Below, one piece after another: positions 10,490 to 22,538 of a stretch of 64,000 nt of DNA. Position numbers and translations under genes: made by a program. The notes below the pieces were generated by a model. It worked only from the letters and a program-made list of their open reading frames with translations. It was not told where the DNA came from and did no database searches. The first letter of the stretch is position 1, and each line of letters opens with the position of its first letter. This DNA comes from Gnetum montanum. Its lineage: Eukaryota; Streptophyta; Gnetopsida; Gnetales; Gnetaceae. The stretch lies in assembly GCA_015680685.1 (NCBI GenBank), contig MNCI01027230.1:852528-916527 (forward strand), given 5' to 3'.

Positions 10490-12320
10490 GGTAATTATGA
10501 GAGGAAAGTACACCATCAACATCCCATACCTCTTCTATAAGGCCTTGATCTAGAAGATTGAATATGTGGCCTGGTACAAGAGTGACATCTATGCCTTTCC
10601 AAGGTTAATTAGAAAACTCTGTAAGTTGGCAAGCATAACCAATCATGTGGAAAGACATCCCATAGTAGTAGGATAGGTGGACTAGGAAAATGTAATGGTG
10701 TTGATACCAAGATAATGTCCAAAGATCATTACGATGGTACCCAATTTAAAGGATGAGATGCCTTCCATGAAGGCATCCTATATCTATCCTTTAGACTAGC
10801 TCCACTTATGCTAAACAAGAGTACCATCTATACCTCCAACTTCTTAACATACATAGATGTGATTTCCTAGTGAATCTATCTTCCAACCTTCTAGTTTTAG
10901 CATCAGACAAAGTTAGGAACCCCTTCCTAGTGACGATTTTCAATCCATTATGCAAGTTAAAGGTAAGGGCAATCTACCATAATTCATATTAAGGGATCAC
11001 TAGATCTTGGTAGCAACTTTCTGGACATGATGGAAGCCATCATGGGTGGTGAGACTATAAGAAAAGCTATCTTCTAGTTTTCTCCCTTATTAGATGATTC
11101 ATCCATGATCCATCATGATGCTTCTAGTTAGTCTAAAATTTATATTTTTTCACGAAGTGTTTCCTCTTTGCACAAATTAATGTGCAACATGCATGATGTA
11201 TAATATGTAGTAGAAGTTCTTTAAGTATTCACTAGTCAACCTGGGACTAGCCACTAGGTAGAGGAAGAATAAAGGATTGACCCAAGTGTTGAGCTACTAC
11301 CAAGAAATAATGATAGCATAGTAGAGATTGAACTAGTCAAGGTATTGGCTAAGTTAGAAACCATAGACGTTTATAGAACTTTCTATTTGAGGGAGCTACA
11401 AAAATGTCAAAGTGAGGTACAATGATTGTAGGAATAGCTAGAACACATTACATTATTGGTACTAGCACCTTCCACAATTACTAAAAAGATGTGGATTGAG
11501 CATGTGCAAGCTAAGTTATTTTAGGCATACAAGGTTAGTGAAGAAGCCTTATTTATGAAAGATGGCTTAAAGTGGAAAATCAGAATGCTAAAACATCTGG
11601 GAGAAAATGAGCCAAGATAAAGAAAAGCAAGCACTCTTCCTTTCCTAGTAGATATGAAGGTTAAGAATAAGAGTTAAATCATGATCCAATTTTGGGTTAA
11701 ATACCTTCATACAGAGAAAGAATGTTGGAACCTATAGCAAGAGCTAGTAGATAAAACTACTAGGAAAATCAATAAACTCAAAAAGATTTATTTGATCTAG
11801 TAGGAAACTTGGGACATTTTAGTGCATAAATTGCATAAACTTATAGCTCTACTTAATGACCAAGTGATGGGAGAGAGGCATGAGGTGAAGAAGAAATTCA
11901 ACACCTTGCATGCCAAATTCTAATAAATGATTGTAAGCAAGCCAACACTGTAGGAGAAGATGGACCTATGGAGAACATGCACATCCTCTAATATGAAGTA
12001 GCTATTGCAATCCCTAAGAGGAGACTTAATGAAGCAAAAGAGGAAATGCATGTGAAACAAAGAAGACATCTTTATGTGATTTAGACTTTTGTAGTTAGAC
12101 CATGCATAGAGATAGACGAGAAATTTTATCAAATAATGGTTGAGTTAGACATGGTAGAACATGAGCTTTCATAGGCAAGGAGAAGTCATGAGTAGTTCTA
12201 TATAAATGTTGAGAAATGTTGTTAAGCACTTTTGTGTGAGTAAGGACTAATGCATGAAAAAAATCAATAGCTTTGAGTAAGGGTAATGAACCTTGAGACC
12301 TAGCTTTAGAGATTTCACAT
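10490..12320 (+). pseudogene. Fragment B: second copy of the accessory coiled-coil ORF
   Basis: Readable stretches include YTINIPYLFYKALI, AFPRLIRKLCKLASI (matching LCLVRKLCKRTSI in element A) and, further on, Glu/Lys/Leu-rich segments such as KMWIEHVQAKLF and DKTTRKINKLKKIYLI that look like coiled coil. The N-terminal half of the domain is missing. Stops are frequent. It is the 3' part of a different gypsy element, since the LTR-like sequence that follows does not resemble that of A. Function unknown. Confidence 0.5.
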
Positions 12321-12556
12321 GTTCACATCCAGTTCTTTAGACTTCTATCCATATCAAGTAGGCATATTAGGGGGCATTTTATCTCAACCACCACCTCCCA
12401 GCACTTCTCAATATTGTGGCTTGTATTGTATTATAGTCATGGTCTGTATATTTGTACACTTGTATTCCTCTGCATTGATCATGTCATGTATCAAGTCCTA
12501 GTTTTCAGTCATGAGTGTTAAAGTTATGGAACTAGCTTTACTCAGTTGTTGGGGAA

Positions 12557-13290
12557 TGATAAGTTATCTAGTGGCATTTTGTAATCAATTATAAGTCCTA
12601 GAATCAAACAATATTTTACATCATGTGTTTATGATTTTCACATAAATGGTTAAGATTTCTACCTTTGAGGTTTGCATCATAGCCTTCCATATCATACTTC
12701 TTGGTTTTTTGCATGTTTTGGGCTTTCTAGGATGTTCTTATCTTCTTTCAAGCACCTTAGAAGCCTTCCAACATGTTCCTTGGTGTTCTAGCTTTTATCC
12801 AGAACTGATAAGTGTAATGGGAGATAGTACACTAACTACTCTACATTAGTTCACCCTATGTGTTAGTACAAGGGTACTAACGCATCCTCTTGGCAAGTCT
12901 AGCTTAACTCCTTTGCTTCTAGTGTGCTTTCGGTATACTCCCAAGTTATCTAAGTTGCACTAACAAACCTCTGTTGTTACCTAAGTGCTATCAAGCCTCT
13001 ACCATTATGTTACAAAAACTATAAATATGCAAGATGAGCTCTCACACTAAACAATTCATTCATAGCATTTTCATTTAGCTTTTAGTATCAAATTTTATTT
13101 AAAAAGCTCTTTCTCCCTTAGGTAAATTGATTTTTCCCCTTTATTGTCTTGTGTATGTTAAGTCATTGCTTTGACAAGTGTAGCTAGACTCTATTAGAAT
13201 GCAACCTTGATTACATAGCTTGAAACCATTTGCTCAATGTGAAATCTAGTATTTGTATAGTGAAGAAAGCTCATGGTTTTCCCTTATATC
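12557..13290 (+). repeat. Possible 3' LTR of fragment B
   Basis: TTGTTGGGGAA, a polypurine-like tract, precedes TGATAAG at 12557. A TATA-like CTATAAATATGC lies near 13020, and TCATCA ends near 13290. No second copy is present in the window, so both boundaries are tentative. Confidence 0.3.
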
Positions 13291-13581
13291 ATCATTGATG
13301 CCTTAAACATAAAAATAACAAAAATATTTATTTAATTTTCATTTTAACCAAGAAAAAATAATTCGTTTCTTATCCAAGGAGGTTGATGATGTTGGGCCAT
13401 CGAGATTTTGACTAAGAGTCCTTTTATTGCATCTTGTTTAGTTTTCTAGGTCTATATATCTAGATATTATAAATACCAAATCTTAGGATCAAGATGACAA
13501 AGAAGATTAGATTGGTTAGTTCTAAAAATTAAATTTTGTTAGGTATGCTTAGTTGGTCTAAGTTATGCCCTCTTAAGATAT
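13291..13581. other. No gene seen between B and C
   Basis: About 290 bp of AT-rich sequence with no recognisable domain; possibly a continuation of the LINE debris interrupted by B. Confidence 0.35.
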
Positions 13582-14409
13582 TGAAGAATAGTGAGTATAC
13601 CCTATGCCCAACCATATGAATCACTAGCATTCACTCAACGATCCAATTGAATTTTTTAGACTTTAGCTCTCTAAGTACACTAGGTTCTAAGAAGTGAATC
13701 AAACCGTTGCAATCATTTTTTTCTTAGCTCCACTTGTGAAGTGAAAGTGTATGATTTAGTATATCTAGGACATCTAATTTTAATCATTTTTCTTTTATGG
13801 TTTAATCACCTAAGTTCTGGAAAAAAAGTAAATCTAATGTTTAATTAATCTAGTAACTAGCTAACACTTAACTAATCCTAACATAGGCATCCATTCCTAC
13901 CTTCCATACACATCTTGAACAAGTTATAGCACCACTGGGTTACCAAGAATTAAGCACTACTAGGATTACCAAGTGTTAAACGTAGGATCGAAATGGTCAT
14001 ACTTATGTTTACTATTTAATAAATATTAATTACTTAGTTAAAATTAATTAAGTAAATTTTGTAAACATTAAATGCATAAGCATTAATATTTTCCAAGTGT
14101 TGCAAGGTTTGAACAAAAAAGCTCATTTTCACTATTGTTCACACTGAGGTGCTCAGGTACATTAGTACTGAAATAAAGATTCATACTCTCTTTTGACTCC
14201 TACTATGGGCACTTAGAAAACATTATAACTTTGGAAAAAACAACTATAAGAGCTTTGCTACAACTAAGAAATGGAATGCATGAATCGTGTACCCAAGTGT
14301 TGTATTTATAGTCAAGCAAGCATCCTGCAACATTGGATATCCAATAGCGTAGCATGAGATCTGATATCAAGGCTCTAATATCAAGGCCTAAGTAGAATAT
14401 GATTCATCA
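13582..14409 (-). repeat. 3' LTR of element C
   Basis: 828 bp, TGAAGAATAG at the plus-strand left edge (degraded TGATGAGTAG) to TGATTCATCA at the right. The right edge is followed by TACCCCTATG, the complement of the polypurine tract. Confidence 0.75.
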
Positions 14410-15953
14410 TACCCCTATGACTGAATGAAAACTTGTCCTTGAGTGAACAAAAGGAGGAACAAGTTCTTTACAAAATATTGGGAAGGTATGGGATTATTAA
14501 CTAATGGATACACCAACTGACTTAGACCAAACAAATAGATGCTAAGTGCCCAAGCATATGGATTTACAATCTTCTACAAAATTCAATGTTCATGACAACA
14601 AAATTGAACACCCTAGCAAAAATTGACATCCAAATCCCTCTGGTAGCTTGAAAATCAAGGAGAAGATAAAATGGTCACGAAGAGGTCCCATTGCATGGGC
14701 TTTTGCTACCTACTCTTAGGGTTTTTCAAGCTATTAATCCCTTCTAGCTTTAGGCTACTTGTTCCTCAGTTGGGACGATCCCACTTCTAGTCCATGCTTC
14801 CCTTTTGGTGCCATCTATGATCAAAACAGAATCAAGGATTAGCATGTGATGCATAACTTATAACATTTAGGTATATTGTCTTGTTAGTTAGTTACACTTT
14901 GGCTAGTTATGTCCATTATAGATTGATTATTTTAATATTATTTGATTAATAAAGTCATCGAGGTTAGTTCAAAGAGTTTAACTTTCATAAATTGATGATT
15001 TTAAATTTAATTCATTACTTAAACCTTTATGAGAGTTAGAAAAATTATGAAAAATTTCCAAAAAAAAATCCAAAATTTGTGGCCCCCACAATGTAAAGCT
15101 TACCTCTGGTAGTGGTAGGATTGAAAAATAAGGGTAATTAAACAAGTGGTTTAAAAGTTATGGGCTTTGGAAGGTTTTGGACTCTGAAAATTATCAACAT
15201 TAAAAATAAATGAAAAATAAAGAGATTTAACAGAACTTGAATTTCCTAGAGAGCCAAAAAAGTTGTGAACATGATGAAATTCTTGAAGATGCTTATATAA
15301 TGCATAACAAAAAGAGTTTTTCATTGGAGAACATTTTGAAAGAGCAAACAATTGGATCTAGCCAATGGAGCACACAAAAGATTTGATCATGAAAATGCCT
15401 AAGGATAAAGAACTTAACGCCCTTTCCAAAGCAAGCTCATGTCCTTAATGCCCTTACATGCCTTCAAACCAAGAAGTCCATGGACCCCATGGTTGATTAA
15501 TGGTTATGGAAAGTTAAGGACTAAATTTTGTAAGAACCTACTAAAGAATTTTGTCACATCAAACAAAGACATTGAACAAAATCATGAAAAACTAGTAGTG
15601 AGGTGAATTATGGAAAGCTATAGCAAATGAAAGAGAAGGTGGAATGGCATCCCAAATCATGGTCACATGAAGTCCCTTATGGGTTTTGTGGTTAAGATGA
15701 CCTAATAAAGTCCATCCTTAGTATAGATCAAAAGCAACCACTTCTAATGACTTCACATCGATACTCTTAGACCAATTCATCCCCTCAAGGCACATGAATG
15801 CTTCCATAGATTAATCACCATTCCTTAAAGAGAAGAGAAGAGATGAGATGCAGGAAGTGAGAAAGGGAATTAGTTAGAGGGGACCTTCAGGCATGGGTAG
15901 CATGTCTTTCTAGTCTGATAATTAGTGCTTGTAGCCCATTATTGAGTCTAAGG

Positions 15954-16021
15954 GGTGTGCTTTGAATTTCCATCATTTTTTTTATTTTATATTTTTATGA
16001 ATTCTAGATGGAAACCACATC
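15954..16021 (-). other. Conserved stem-loop, element C copy
   Basis: TTTCCATC pairs with GATGGAAA, an eight-pair stem whose base pairs differ from the A, D and G copies in a compensatory way. The outer GGTGTG/CACATC arm is partly kept. Confidence 0.45.
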
Positions 16022-16074
16022 ATGCAAAGACTTTAACTTCCTGTTATTAGTTGATAGTCAAATGGTAAAAGACC

Positions 16075-16165
16075 TATGAAAACACTCATGCACTCAAGAG
16101 GGTAGGTAAGTATAGAGAGNCATGAAAACACTCATGCACTCAAGAGGGTAGGTAAGTATAGAGAG
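16075..16165. other. Single-N join with duplicated 45-bp flanks
   Basis: The 45 bases before the N at 16120 are repeated directly after it. This looks like two contig ends that overlap but were not merged. Confidence 0.8.
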
Positions 16166-16259
16166 CATTGAATCCCCTTGAAGTCACATCCTTATCAATC
16201 CATTTGGTCCTTCCCAAGTTTGGAACCACCAAGGTCATAAGTTCATTAAAAGTTTTATC

Positions 16260-16354
16260 AAAGAAAGGACCTCATATTTCCAAAATAAGGAACACCATAG
16301 AGTTTGNTAAAGAAAGGACCTCATATTTCCAAAATAAGGAACACCATAGAGTTT
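16260..16354. other. Single-N join with duplicated 47-bp flanks
   Basis: The sequence before the N at 16307 recurs immediately after it, again suggesting an unmerged overlap. A 64-residue open frame across it is an artefact. Confidence 0.8.
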
Positions 16355-16444
16355 GTGGATAGGTGGATGACATGGACTCACTGCCGATTTCATGAAAAAG
16401 AAACCATGTCTTAATTATCAATACCAAAATTCAAAGCTGAAATA

Positions 16445-16900
16445 TATATATTTTATCTACGCATCTTTGAAGGCTAGCTCTTGGTTACCCTTACTACCAA
16501 AGAAATATACTAACAAGTCTTGGAATAACTCCAATATTATTAAGGATGTTGGAAATTGCAATAAGTGAAATATAGATACACCCTAAGATTTATAGAAGTT
16601 TATAACTCAATGCTATCTAGTAGAATTGAACATGTGACCTAGGTTACCAGGTCAAGACCCATACCACTAGGCTAACACCTCATTGTTATAACCTCACTAT
16701 TATCATTGGATTATCCTTTTAATTACTTAATATTTATATATATTACAAATTTATCCAACAACAATCTAAAGTATATATATTTCATCTAGGCATCTTTAAA
16801 GGTTAGCTTTTGGTTATCTTCACTACCAAAAGTACATAATAAGAAGTCTTGGAATAATCTCACTACTATCATCAAATTATCCTCATGACCTCAAACAAAC
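16445..16900. repeat. Direct duplication, one copy split by a SINE
   Basis: Blocks at 16445-16540 and 16768-16870 are alike (TCTACGCATCTTTGAAGG against TCTAGGCATCTTTAAAGG, then TTGGTTA..CACTACCAAA). The first copy is interrupted by the SINE at 16548-16690. Confidence 0.65.
16548..16690 (-). repeat. SINE copy 1 (tRNA-derived)
   Basis: On the minus strand it reads AACAATGAGGTGTTAGCCTA..GG (A box), then a B-box-like GGTCACATGTTCAATTC and a TTATAAACTTCTATAAATCT tail. Flanks AATATTATTAAGGAT and CTATTATCATTGGAT look like a decayed target duplication. Confidence 0.65.
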
Positions 16901-18429
16901 CACTCATAGCCAAGTCTTGGCAATAGCTTCACTACTAACTTCCTTAATGGATGAGACACATGTATCATTAAAAGGATAGGTCTTGACTATGCTTCACTGC
17001 ACACCACTAGATTCAATTACTTAGTGTCATGATCTTGACTAGTTTCTCAATCTTACATGAACTTACAAATCAAAATCAAAGGTAGAAAATCCATTCAAAC
17101 CCTTGTTCTTGTAGGGTGGGTTCCACCAAAGAACACTTCACTACTACATGCAGATAGGGGCATTTAAAAGATTTACTACTCTCACTACCAACTGAGCAAG
17201 ATCAGTCACATAAATATTATTATTTTATTCTAAAAAATCCAAAAGATTTCCAAAATAGCCAAAATTCAACAAAATATTTTGAAAAATCATGTTTATATCA
17301 AACGCTAATAAAAAATAATCATAAAATATCTGAGAAGTAAGTTGAGCAAAGTTTTCATGATTACAAAAATTCATCCAAAATACAAAAAATGATTTAAACA
17401 AGATTACAATACAAATTTCCATGTAAAAATGAGTCCAAAGTAACCAAATTTAGCAAAATCTTAGCTTAATAATTAAAATTGTGAAAGAATAATAAAAAAT
17501 AGAAAGTACAAAGAAAGTGTGCAAAATTTACAAAAAAATAGGAGAGTCACATGAAAAGAAATGTAAAATAAGCTTTCTTACTATGTTATCATGGCTTTTA
17601 TAATCTTCTTATTATCTTCCTTTTCCATCCAACATTCAAAATTAGTTTTCACTTCACTTAAAAAAATACACTAGAAATCATTCACAACCTAAAATGAGAT
17701 ATACTGAAGGCTACAATCTATTTATAACTAGAATAATTGCATGTAGTATCACATGTGGGCTTGTTACATGTTTACCAAAAGAAGAAACATGGCTAAAATC
17801 GACTTGGAAATGAAGAAATAGAGCAAAAATGGTTTTTGCTTTGTGAAAATAGAAAAATCCAAAGCAAATGCATCTACTTTTCCTCCTTTTTAATTTATGC
17901 TTTAAAATATTTTTCTTTTCTAAATTTGATTTTTACTTTTAATTTTTTTTATAATCATTTTCATAAGCTCATTTATAATTTTTCTCATCCATCTAATACC
18001 CTCAAGGTTTAACACTCATAACATGCACACTAGGACTCCAAATCACCTACAAAATTCTTATCAAGTACACTACATAACTCTATGCTAAAGCCATATATGA
18101 CCTTTATTTATCATAGTCACCCTATTCAAATGGTGAAACTTTTACAATAATTTTAGCAAACTAATACTGTGATATCATGATAACCATAGCTCTAATTTTA
18201 GTGAACCAAGGGTTAAAACTAACATTTTTGAATATCCTAAACACATTGGTAAGGTTAGATTCTAAGTAGTACATCATCCTAAAGTACTTCCTTAACAAAA
18301 ATAATTTATGTAATATTTATTTATAATTAAAAATAAATTCCAAATCCTAGTTTAATGACAAAAGTAACAAGGAATATGGTCTAAGTAGAGTTAGGGTCCA
18401 AAATTGCTCTATGAACAAAGTATTATATA
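16901..18429. other. No gene seen; AT-rich intergenic
   Basis: Read on both strands without finding a domain, LTR edge or RNA gene. The short open frames are low-complexity. Confidence 0.4.
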
Positions 18430-18600
18430 ATCACATGTACATAATAAGAATAAAATATACATAAATAATTATGCATAATAAAGAATAAATATGCATAACT
18501 AAGTGTGCATAATAAATATTGAATATTCATAATTGAATGTACATAAAGAATAAAATGTACATAACTAAATACTTGTAAATGTATGATAACTAACAAAACA
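18430..18600. repeat. AT-rich degenerate tandem repeat
   Basis: Variants of ATGCATAATAAAGAATAAA and TGTACATAACTAA recur about seven times, at roughly 20-25 bp spacing. Confidence 0.5.
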
Positions 18601-18626
18601 AAAAAATTCTAGGGGTAATTGGATTT

Positions 18627-19497
18627 TGATAAACCACCATTTTCCATCTACTCCAACATTGCGTATGCGACATCGAAGCTACAATGTCATGTACGTAATG
18701 TCGAGGCCTTGGTCCAACGTTGCATATCCAACATTGGGGTATATTCCCCAATCTATAAATACTAGGCCTTGGCTCTAATTTTAGTAGTAGTTTTCAATTC
18801 AGTTTTCCAGCAGAGCAGAGAAGCTCTCACCTTCTCTTTTCCTCAGAGTTAGAATATTTTTTGAGTGCCCACAGATGGAGTTTAAAGTCTATGTACAGTT
18901 CTTTGTTCGAGCATTGATGTACCTGAGCACAGTAGTGTGATGGGAATAAAACAAACTCTTTTGATAATCCTTGTAGTACTAAGTATAGCTTAATATTTTC
19001 TTCATTTCACTTTTCTTTATTGCTCTTTACTTTCATATATTTAGATTAAGCAATTTATTTCTAGTTGATTAATGAACATGAGCATGACCACTTCAAGCAT
19101 TCATATCGTACTTTGTAACCTAACAATGCTTAACGTTTGGTACTCCAACAATGCCATATGTGTTCAAGATGTTTTCAAAAAAGTGGGATGGTTACTTGTA
19201 TTAGGCTAGCTAGGTAATAGACTTTAGTTTTCAATCTACTCTACCCTTATTCTTGTTGTAGGCAATTACATCCATAAAATATAAAATGACAAAAATTCAT
19301 ATACCTCAATTACACTTAAACCATACCCTTAAACCTCACAAGTGTAGTTGGGAAGACAATGAACATTCTCAACACCATTTCACTTCCTAGAGAAACTAGC
19401 GTATGAGATACCTATAGGCCCACAAAATTCAACCGGATTGTACATAACACTTTAGTGATTCATATGGTTGGGTGTAGGGATGCCTTGCCGCTCATCA
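18627..19497 (+). repeat. 5' LTR of element D
   Basis: 871 bp, TGATAAACCACCAT to CTCATCA. TATA box CTATAAATAC is near 18761 and AATAAA near 18947. U3 carries diverged repeats around GCGTATGCGACATCG. Confidence 0.85.
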
Positions 19498-19498
19498 T

Positions 19499-19516
19499 TA
19501 GCACCATTTCCAAGGA
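19499..19516 (+). promoter_or_regulatory. Primer-binding site of element D
   Basis: TAGCACCATTTCCAAGGA, one base after the LTR, is a decayed form of TGGCGCCGTTGCCGGGGA, complementary to the 3' end of plant tRNA-Asp. Confidence 0.7.
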
Positions 19517-19655
19517 CCTTTTTGTTGTTTTGTGTGCTATCTAGGACTTAGTAAAAGTATTTAAATCATTAAAATGAACCTTAGAGTCATATCTTATTTC
19601 ACAATTGCTAAAAAAATTCTCAGAGCACACTGTGATTTTTATTCACTAACCAAAA

Positions 19656-21930
19656 ATGTGTTCTTCTCACAAGATCAATTCTTTACCCAGGGCCGATAGA
19701 GTTAATCTGCCAAAGCCTCAATAGTATCAAATTATATATACTCATCCTAATGAGTATGTTCCGAACTTCACCTTCATCCTACACTAGAATGAATAGCTGC
19801 AGTGGCATGACATGGAGGGCAACATTGTGTTGTCTCTCAATCGTGCTACTCTTGCAATGCTCTATCAAATGCTTACATGATGTGATCTTCAAGACCACCA
19901 TGGGGAGTATATTGTGGAAGATTCTAATACCAAGGATTACCATCCCACCAAAGCACANCGTGATCATGGTCGCGATTGCCGAAGAGGTGGTAGTAGGCAC
20001 CGTGATGGTGCTAATTCTTCTTCCTCTTTCTCTTTGTCATCATCATCTTCTTCTTCTAGCTTTGATTGTGATTGCAAAGGTGAGACTATGATGGAGGTGA
20101 TCAAAATGAACAAAATGACCGATGGGACCAAGATAACCAAAGGGGATCATTGGAACAAGCAAGAACAAGGGCGTAAATGTTCAAGAAAGGCACATTGCCA
20201 TGAGCAAAGGGGTAGTAGAGGGCATCGTAGGCACCATGATTAAGGCCTCAATGAACCCCTATTTGCTACCCAAAGTATGCTTAACATTGCAAAGGTAGTC
20301 AAAATCCCAATAAGGCATGTGAAAGACAGTTGAATCAAATAGTTAGACATGAACAATATTCCTCGATTTGAAGGAGAATATAAATCTGATCTACATAATC
20401 ATCTTTAAGCTTTCCAAGATGCATGTGCCTTGTAAAACATAGAGAATGAGTGGTAGAAATTGAAGTTGTTCCCAAGGACACTCATTAAAGAGGCAGAGAA
20501 CTAGTACCAGTCCTTAGAGCTGAAATCTATCAACTGATGAAGTACCATGCTTGAAATGTTCAATAATAAGTATCAAACATACTCCAAAGTGTCCAACTTA
20601 AGGAAGCAAAGTCAAGGATGAAAACAAGGAACACACAAACCCTTGGATGCCACCATTGGCCTATACTATGCCTTGATGCACAAATGCCCTAGCCATGGTT
20701 ATTCTCAATTAGCTCAACTTCACCACATTATAGATGGGCTTCGTAATAAAATGAGGAAAACCCTTGGTGTCTATGCCCAAGGGTAGTTGTCCAAACTAGG
20801 TACCCATTAGATACAAAGATTAATAGAGTAGATAGCTAAAGAGGAGGATGAGCTAAGAAAAAGAGAAAGTGTAGAGGAGTATAACAGTGATCCTTCCATT
20901 CGCAAGAGGGAAGTTTGATACTGTGACAGTTAAGATGAATCCATATTTGATAAACGGATGCATAAGAAAGCCTTGCCACTTCAACAATTCCAATTTGAAT
21001 TTACAATCGAGGTTGATAAGTTAAGGGACTCCATAGATAGCAAATTTCAAGCTATCCTCAAAATCACTAAAGAGTCCAGAGAATAAGGTAGTGATCGTAA
21101 GAGTAGAAGGTACAATAAAGCTAAACTTGCATATTACAAAGGTAAGGGCAAGATCACTACAATAGAAGAGGTTGTAGGCAATGAATTAGATGATGATCAT
21201 GTGTGTGACATCTGTCAATATGAACATCCTAAGAGATGTTGCCCTATTATGTCACATCTATTGGAGTTTGGGGTGCATGCCTTACATCCATGACTTACAC
21301 AAAGGAAAACATTCAGAAAGTTACCTTATCCTCAAGGTAATCTCAGGTAGTTCCACTAGCAACAACCATATTATCCAAGTGGAGCTCCACCGAAACCATA
21401 TGAACAATATCAACAATGATAACAACCACAATCATGGGCATTGGCACCACCAAGACAATAATACCCTTACCGATAGCCTAATCCATATCGTTACCACATG
21501 CAGCACCCCTTGTCTCCACATGACTTTTCTAGTCACATTTCTAATTTCCAACCTCACTGCCACCCTTCAGATTATTATTGAGCTCATTTGCCATATGAAA
21601 GAATGGATACTGCCTCTTATCCTTATCCTCCTTTTGTCCCTACACATACTCCTCCTCCAGTTGCATAGCTACTATATGCTCCACCAATGCAAGGTGAACT
21701 GCCTGCTCAACCATAACAACAAAATGCTATGAGGGCTATTAATTTACAACCCAATCATTAATTGGAGGGGTCGAATGCTTGATCAAATAAAAGACCTTTC
21801 TTTCAACCCCATAGTCCACCTAAGACTTTACCTACACCTGCAATTGACAACCATGCTCTTGCCTCTTCCTCCATATCAAATACCTTTGGGCCTTCATCAA
21901 ACCAAACTCTATAAAGGATCCATACTATAA
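19656..21930 (+). pseudogene. Element D Gag, broken
   Basis: The start ATG at 19656 opens MCSSHKINSLP, matching MSSSHRSASSP in F and MSSSSSHKST in G. A Ser-rich and charged linker (about 19980-20240) precedes the capsid-like core: NNIPRFEGEY near 20350, then KLKLFPRTLIKEAE and LHHIIDGLRN. After it comes CDICQYEHPKRCC near 21210, a shortened zinc knuckle (C-x2-C-x3-H-x4-C), and a Pro/Tyr/Gln-rich tail. Gag would form the virus-like particle and bind the RNA. An N at 19958 and many stops break it; the stops are mostly TAG or TAA at glutamine-like positions. Confidence 0.8.
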
Positions 21931-21944
21931 TTCTTACTTGCACT

Positions 21945-22440
21945 ATGTCTAATTGGAATTATGTAGGAAACCTTCCCAGAAAATTTGCCAATCTTGGAAG
22001 TCCAATGATTCATTTGCAAATTGTTGGGAACAAACCATGCAAGGCTCTTCTCAATTCAAGTTCTGGTGTTAATTCTATTTCTCATGAGATGTACACTACT
22101 TGGAACATGCTTCCTCTTAAGAAGAGCAGCATAAGATTAGAATTGATAGACTAGTTCATCACTGTTCCATTAGGACTGGTAGAAGACTTTCTAACCAATA
22201 TTTGTGGGTTGTATTATCCTATCGATTTCCTAGTAATCAAAGTGGAGATCTACAAAGGGGACTTCTCAATCATAATGGGAAGGGCATGGCTGAGCACCGT
22301 TGATGCAAGAATGGGAATCAGAGATATTTTCCTAGAAATATCAAAGGAAAATGCATTTGAAAAGATCAACAAGAAGAGAGTTTCATGCATCATGTACAGT
22401 GATACATGGTGCAATTTTGTGTAGAAACTTTTGGTCATTA
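21945..22440 (+). pseudogene. Element D aspartic protease region, active site lost
   Basis: WNYVGNLPRKFANLGSP leads to KALLNSSSGVNSISHEMY. The intact relative in G reads LLDSGSRVN, so the catalytic Asp-Ser-Gly is now Asn-Ser-Ser. Downstream, VPLGLVEDF and FSIIMGRAWLSTVDA match the flap and C-terminal parts. It would have cut the polyprotein. F carries the same Asn-Ser-Ser change. Confidence 0.8.
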
Positions 22441-22538
22441 AGCAAGCATCCATCTCTACATACAAGTAGTGTGCACCAGAAGTAGAAATTCAAAGGTGAC
22501 TATATGCAATAGCCATAACACAAGAGAGCATCCAATGG

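Larger units (their letters stand above)
13582..16430 (-). mobile_element. Element C: 3' end of a gypsy element, truncated
   Basis: Read on the minus strand, the LTR (14409 to 13582) is preceded by the polypurine tract and a noncoding 3' region up to about 16430. That region matches the blocks of D and F, including the stem-loop at 15954-16021. No gag or pol is present. Homology to the family stops after 16430 without an LTR, so the 5' part was lost. Two single-N joins with duplicated flanks (16120, 16307) lie inside it. Confidence 0.75.

Noticed and set aside
19750-20243. Ser- or Ile/Val-rich open frames in several phases
   Set aside because: They are alternative phases of the Ser/His/Asp-rich Gag linker of element D and cross an N.
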